This document shows positions 6,406-10,287 of a stretch of DNA of 10,287 bases, in pieces. Numbering within the stretch: the first letter of the stretch is position 1; every line of letters starts with the position of its first letter. The DNA comes from Bryobacteraceae bacterium (GTDB lineage Bacteria > Acidobacteriota > Terriglobia > Bryobacterales > Bryobacteraceae), in NCBI GenBank assembly GCA_030039005.1, contig JASHQT010000517.1, forward strand, positions 1 to 10,287, given 5' to 3'. A program made the translations under genes and the position numbers. The notes beneath the pieces are model-generated. The model saw only the letters and a list, made by a program, of their open reading frames with translations. It did no database searches and had not been told where the DNA came from.

Positions 6406-6939
6406 GTGACTTCCACAGCACCGAATATTACTGAATCGAACGCAGCGTCCAACGCATCAGCCAAAGCCGAACAGAGAGCCGGAAAATATCTGTCATTTCG
6501 ACTGGGCAAGGAAGACTTCGCCATCCAAGTATTAAAGGTTCGCGAAATTGTCGGGATCCAGGACATCACTTCCGTGCCGCAAATGCCGGGTTATGTCAAA
6601 GGCGTGATCAACCTGCGCGGGAAGGTAATCCCGGTGGTGGATCTGCGGTTGAAGTTCGGCCTGGAAGAACGCGAATACACGCAACGCACTTGCATCATCG
6701 TGGTGCAGACGCAGCACAGCGGAGTGGCGGTGCAAACGGGCATCATCGTAGATGAAGTCTCGGAAGTGCTGAACCTGGCCGCCAACGAGATCGAAGACAC
6801 ACCCGATTTTGGCGAGGACGTCGCCACGCCTTATCTGCTCGGTATGGCCAAGGTGAAAGGCAACGTGAAAATGTTGCTGGATATCGACCAGGTTCTGGCC
6901 AACAGCGAAACCATGTCGCTGAGCGGCCTGGTGAGCTAG
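6406..6939 (+). CDS. cheW: CheW, chemotaxis coupling protein
   Basis: CheW is a cytoplasmic scaffold that links methyl-accepting receptors to the histidine kinase CheA. Counting from ATG 6373, the CheW domain covers about residues 37-178. KYLSFRLGKEDFAIQVLKVREIV opens the first beta barrel; VINLRGKVIPVVDLR contains the invariant NLRG (80-83); GIIVDEVSEVL (123-133) and KMLLDID (166-172) complete the fold. No CheA kinase or response-regulator sequence is fused. The 35 residues before the domain are Ala/Ser/Thr/Asn-rich and probably disordered. GTG 6406 is preferred because AGGAG precedes it by 5 bases, giving 177 residues; ATG 6373 would give 188. No receptor, CheA or other chemotaxis gene is visible, so its signalling partners are elsewhere. 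The TAG stop overlaps the stop of the convergent transglutaminase-like gene. Confidence 0.96.
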   Translation: MTSTAPNITESNAASNASAKAEQRAGKYLSFRLGKEDFAIQVLKVREIVGIQDITSVPQMPGYVKGVINLRGKVIPVVDLRLKFGLEEREYTQRTCIIVVQTQHSGVAVQTGIIVDEVSEVLNLAANEIEDTPDFGEDVATPYLLGMAKVKGNVKMLLDIDQVLANSETMSLSGLVS

Positions 6940-7817
6940 TCCCTTGCGCCCGGCGCAGCCACCTCGGGCGCTACTTCCACCGAAACGCTGATCACCTGCT
7001 CGCCGCCGCCCAGCGCCACGCCCTTCACCGGCGTTACGTCGGAGTAATCGCGGCCCCAGGCCACCGTGAAATGCTCGCCCCGCGGCATCACGTTGTTCGT
7101 CGGATCGAAATCCTGCCAGCCGAACACCGGACACCAAGCCGAAACCCACGCGTGCGATGCTTCTTCCCCCGCGAAATCGCCGCCGCTGCGAACATAGCCG
7201 CTTACATAGCGCGCCGGCAGCTTGAGCGATCGCAGGCAGGCGATCATCAAGTGCGCGAAATCCTGGCACACGCCCCGGCGTGACCGCAGCACTTCTTCCA
7301 CCGGAGTCGCCACGGTCGTCGCCCGGCGATCGTAATGAAACTCGGTGAAGATCCGGCGCGACAGGTCTTCCACCGCGCTTAAGAACGGCCGCCCCGCGGG
7401 AAACGATGCCGCCGCATATTCGGCGAACGTGGGTCCCACCGGCACGTAAGGCGAGTCGAAGATGAACTGCGAGGCCTCGAAGGCGCTGGGCGATGCTCCC
7501 TTCAAAACTTCCTCGCGCACTTGCTCCCAGGGCGGAGAAAGATCGAGCGCCGGCGGCGCGATCGCTTCCACGTTCGCCAGACACCGCGACGTGACGATGA
7601 GCTCGCGGTGTGGCTCCGCGATCGAAAAAAAGGTCACTTCGTTACCGAAGTAATCTTCGCGCGAGAGCGTGGAATCGGGCGTGGGCGTGATATCGAGCGC
7701 GAATTCCAGAATGGTCTGGTGCTTGCTCGCGCGAGGGTGGAGATGCACTTCCGTATGGCACATCTCGACTGGGCCCGAGTACCAGTAGCGCGTCTTGTGC
7801 GTCGCAAGCAGCTTCAT
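6936..7817 (-). CDS. Transglutaminase-like (cysteine protease fold) family protein
   Basis: This 293-residue protein has an N-terminal beta domain of the bacterial transglutaminase N type (about residues 1-90: THKTRYWYSGPV, then HLHPRASKHQ) followed by a transglutaminase core (about 140-245). The catalytic triad is visible: Cys184 in RGVCQDFAH, His222 in ASHAW and Asp238 in DFDPTNN. There is no signal peptide or membrane segment, so it is probably cytoplasmic. In bacteria such proteins are mostly thought to act as peptidases rather than crosslinkers. It lies 18 bases downstream of the ATP-grasp/alpha-E gene on the same strand, the usual partnership for this family, which suggests it processes or trims a peptide made or modified by the ligase (inference). 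No strong ribosome site is visible before ATG 7817, consistent with coupling to the upstream gene. The C-terminal tail after residue 275 is Ala/Val/Pro-rich. Confidence 0.95.
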   Translation of the reverse strand: MKLLATHKTRYWYSGPVEMCHTEVHLHPRASKHQTILEFALDITPTPDSTLSREDYFGNEVTFFSIAEPHRELIVTSRCLANVEAIAPPALDLSPPWEQVREEVLKGASPSAFEASQFIFDSPYVPVGPTFAEYAAASFPAGRPFLSAVEDLSRRIFTEFHYDRRATTVATPVEEVLRSRRGVCQDFAHLMIACLRSLKLPARYVSGYVRSGGDFAGEEASHAWVSAWCPVFGWQDFDPTNNVMPRGEHFTVAWGRDYSDVTPVKGVALGGGEQVISVSVEVAPEVAAPGARD

Positions 7818-7835
7818 AAGATTACAGGCCGGGAC

Positions 7836-10287
7836 TCACAGACGCCGCGATTGCGCCGCGTGGCTGAAGTAGGCGCGGGTCAAAGTTTCCGAGAGCAGGC
7901 CCAGATCGGCAATCAGCTTGCCGAGCAGCCCTTCGCGAGCCTCGGCCGCGGCACGGCTGCCCGAGCGCCCCAGTTCCCGCACATCCACAAGCTGCACTGT
8001 ATTGAGGAGCGACAGCGCCAGGCGCTCCTCGGCCGGCCGGCGAATCGAGGTTTTGCTGCCCGGCAGTTCGCTGATATGTTCGCGCAACCGCGCAAGCTGA
8101 AACGCAATGGCGCGCGGGTTGGCTTCGTCCACGAGCAAAAGATCCAGGACCAGGTCCGCCTGCACGGAAGTCAGGTAGCGCGAGCGATAGGTGATGGAGC
8201 TGTCGGCCATTTCGAGGATGGCTTCCAGCACGCCGACGCCGCCGAACGATTCCTTAGGCAGTCCGTTGCGCAGCAGCTCCACCATCTGGATGGCGCGCTC
8301 CAGGCGGCGGCCGATGTCCAGGAAGCGCCAGCCGTCGCCGCGCGTCATGCTTTCCATCACCAGACCGCCGAAAGCCGAAAGCGTGACGATGGCGTGGTTC
8401 AAGCGGTCCTGCGCGGCGTTGATGCGAAATTCGTCCGACGGAGGGTGCGCGGAAAACTGCTGATCGAGTTGGTTCAAGATGAGCCACGCGTCCACGGAAA
8501 TGCGGTCGCGTAGCAGCGCCGCCACGCGCCGCACCTGATGGATGCTCCAGACCAGGCCGTTGGAGAAGGCCGGGTCATAAATCATCGACAGCACTTCCTG
8601 TTCGGCCGCGGCCGGTTTTTCGCCGGTCACGTAGCCGAGCGCGGCCAGTATTTCGAGGCCGGCGTTCAAGCCCGCGGCGCGCGAAGCATCCTCTTCCTGG
8701 AAGAAACGCGCGAGGATGGCGCGCGTGATCCGCACCGCGGCTTCCACGCGTTCGGTGTAGCGGCCGAGCCAGAACAGATTGTCGGCGACGCGGCTCGATA
8801 GATCGAACGTGGCGCGGCTGACATCGAGCGGGTGCGTGGCCGGCCGCAGCAGCGTGAATGGAGGCGCCGGACCATCCCCCAATACCCACGTGTCCTTGCT
8901 GCCGCCGCCGCGCTGGATCGAGACCACCATGCTGTCGAGCGACGTGGAAACGCGCGTGAGCCCGCCGGGCATCACGGCGTAGCTCGATCCCGAAGCCACC
9001 GCGTAGACGCGCACCACCATGTGCCGCGGATGGAGTGGCCCATCCGCCCAAACCGGCACGGTGGAAAGCGCGACGCGCTCCTGCGCCACGTAGCGTTCGG
9101 GTTCGGCGCGCACTTTGTCGAGTAGCGCTTCGCGTTCCTTGCCGCTCAACGCCGAGCCGAAGATGGGATCGCCGCGCGTGCCCGGGAACGTGGGTTTGAG
9201 CACCAGTTCGCCGACATGATCGAGCACGTAGGCGAGCGGATCCTTTTGCCCACACCACCAGGTGGCGACGGTGGGGATTTTCAGATCTTCATTCAGCAGC
9301 AGACGGCTGAGGCCCGGGAGAAACGCGGCATAGGCAGGCGATTCGGCCAGGCCCGACCCAAGCGCGTTGGCGATGGCGATGTTGCCCGAACGCACCGCCT
9401 GCACCAGCGCGGGGACGCCCAGCATGGAATCGGCCCGCAGCTCCAGCGGATCGCAGAACTGATCGTCCTGCCTTCGCACGATCACGTCCACCGGAAGCAG
9501 GCCGCCCAGCGTCTTGAGAAAAACGCGGTTGTCGCGCACCGTGAGGTCGCCGCCCTCCACCAGCGTGTAGCCGAGATAGCGGGCGAGAAACGCGTGCTCG
9601 AAATACGTTTCGTTATAAGGGCCGGGCGTGAGGAGCACGATGCGCGGATTCTCGCGGTTGGAAGGCACCAGCCGTTGCAGCGCGTCGCGATAGTTCTGGA
9701 AAAAATTCGCGAGGCGGCGCACGTGGGAGCCGCGAAAGACATCCGGCAGCACGCGCGTGGTGACCAGGCGATTTTCGAGCGCGTACCCCGCGCCCGAAGG
9801 CGCTTGCGTGCGATCGGCCAGCACCCACCATTGGCCATCGGGCGAGCGCGCGAGATCCGCGGCGTACATGTGCAGGAACGTACCGCCGGGAGGTTCGATG
9901 CCCCAGCAGGGACGCAGGAAAGCCGGATTCGGAAACACCAGCTCCGCGGGGATGATCTTCTCGCGCAGCAGGCGCTGCGGCCCGTAGAGATCCGCCAGGA
10001 TGGCGTTGAATAAGGTCGCGCGCTGGATCACCGCAGCTTCGATGAGTTTCCATTCGGCCGGGTCCATCATCAACGGCAGCGGATCGAGCGGCCAGGGACG
10101 CGAGGTGCTTTCCGGATCGCTGTATACGTTGTAGGTGATCCCGTTGTCGTGGATCAGGCGCTGGCCCTCGCGCCAGCGGCGCGTCAGGCCCTGGTGCGTC
10201 AACGAGCCGAGCGTTTCGGCCAGCCCGCGCCAGTGCGGCCGAAGCTGCTTATCGGCCGCGAGCATTTCGTCGTAGAATCCGGGCGTG
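7836..10287 (-). CDS. Circularly permuted ATP-grasp ligase fused to alpha-E (DUF403) domain, 5' end beyond window
   Basis: This is a two-domain cytoplasmic protein with at least 816 residues in view. Numbering from the ATG at 10265, the circularly permuted ATP-grasp part (DUF404/DUF407 type) covers about 1-480. It contains WVLADRTQAPSGAGYALENR (147-166), LTPGPYNETYFEHAFLARYL (212-231), VRRQDDQFCDPLEL (263-276), GNIAIANALGSGLAE (294-308) and ATWWCGQ (334-340). The alpha-E domain begins near 487 with LSSRVADNLFWLGRYTERVE, its hallmark, and runs helical to the end. ATP-grasp enzymes of this group are predicted ATP-dependent carboxylate-amine (peptide) ligases; the role of alpha-E is unknown. These domains are often separate proteins, so this is a fused form. 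ATG 10265 is not the true start: the frame stays open to the edge and the residues before it, PGFYDE, belong to a conserved family motif. The transglutaminase-like gene follows after 18 bases. Confidence 0.95.
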   Translation of the reverse strand, partial: TPGFYDEMLAADKQLRPHWRGLAETLGSLTHQGLTRRWREGQRLIHDNGITYNVYSDPESTSRPWPLDPLPLMMDPAEWKLIEAAVIQRATLFNAILADLYGPQRLLREKIIPAELVFPNPAFLRPCWGIEPPGGTFLHMYAADLARSPDGQWWVLADRTQAPSGAGYALENRLVTTRVLPDVFRGSHVRRLANFFQNYRDALQRLVPSNRENPRIVLLTPGPYNETYFEHAFLARYLGYTLVEGGDLTVRDNRVFLKTLGGLLPVDVIVRRQDDQFCDPLELRADSMLGVPALVQAVRSGNIAIANALGSGLAESPAYAAFLPGLSRLLLNEDLKIPTVATWWCGQKDPLAYVLDHVGELVLKPTFPGTRGDPIFGSALSGKEREALLDKVRAEPERYVAQERVALSTVPVWADGPLHPRHMVVRVYAVASGSSYAVMPGGLTRVSTSLDSMVVSIQRGGGSKDTWVLGDGPAPPFTLLRPATHPLDVSRATFDLSSRVADNLFWLGRYTERVEAAVRITRAILARFFQEEDASRAAGLNAGLEILAALGYVTGEKPAAAEQEVLSMIYDPAFSNGLVWSIHQVRRVAALLRDRISVDAWLILNQLDQQFSAHPPSDEFRINAAQDRLNHAIVTLSAFGGLVMESMTRGDGWRFLDIGRRLERAIQMVELLRNGLPKESFGGVGVLEAILEMADSSITYRSRYLTSVQADLVLDLLLVDEANPRAIAFQLARLREHISELPGSKTSIRRPAEERLALSLLNTVQLVDVRELGRSGSRAAAEAREGLLGKLIADLGLLSETLTRAYFSHAAQSRRL

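Noticed and set aside
6532..7584. Minus-strand frame of 350 codons spanning the cheW/transglutaminase junction
   Set aside because: It overlaps two well-supported genes, one antisense and one in another frame, and has an Arg/Gly/Ala-rich composition with no family pattern.
7521..8513. Plus-strand frame of 330 codons opposite the transglutaminase and ATP-grasp genes
   Set aside because: It is a codon-bias shadow of two minus-strand genes with complete family motifs.
9216..10013. Plus-strand frame of 265 codons opposite the ATP-grasp domain
   Set aside because: It is antisense to highly conserved ATP-grasp motifs and contains no recognisable domain.

Overview
The window is a GC-rich, gene-dense bacterial chromosome segment with ordinary housekeeping and accessory genes. 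No tRNA, rRNA, CRISPR array, insertion sequence or phage gene was found. The gene mix (UvrA, MtnA, a secreted peptidase-family M49 enzyme, a DUF3309 miniprotein, and a fused circularly permuted ATP-grasp/alpha-E protein with a transglutaminase-like partner) and the codon use would fit an Acidobacteriota-like Gram-negative soil organism. That assignment is inference from gene content; no marker gene proves it.

Left part (1-3153, + strand): a tightly packed run of four genes, namely the 3' end of uvrA, a conserved protein of unknown function, a CPBP-family membrane protease, and mtnA of the methionine salvage pathway. The first two junctions are 4-base ATGA overlaps. The third keeps an ATGA at the protease stop, but mtnA itself starts 33 bases further on, after two extra near-copies of its own start region. 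This suggests one transcript with translational coupling.

Middle (3154-6247, + strand): a 237-bp gap leads to two small genes with strong ribosome binding sites. One is a short helical protein resembling half of a DUF892 ferritin-like domain, the other a 50-residue DUF3309 membrane miniprotein. They end in a strong 12-bp hairpin that holds the last stop codon in its loop. An EthD-family gene follows, then a dipeptidyl-peptidase III with a signal peptide, which implies export from the cytoplasm.

Right part: a lone CheW gene (+) converges on a two-gene minus-strand operon, and the two stop codons share one CTAG. The operon encodes a large protein joining a circularly permuted ATP-grasp ligase to an alpha-E (DUF403) domain, followed by a transglutaminase-like protein. 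This combination is known from comparative genomics as a predicted peptide-ligation/processing system without a settled biochemical role, and it is the most interesting biology here. The first gene runs off the right edge, so its start and any upstream partners lie outside the window.
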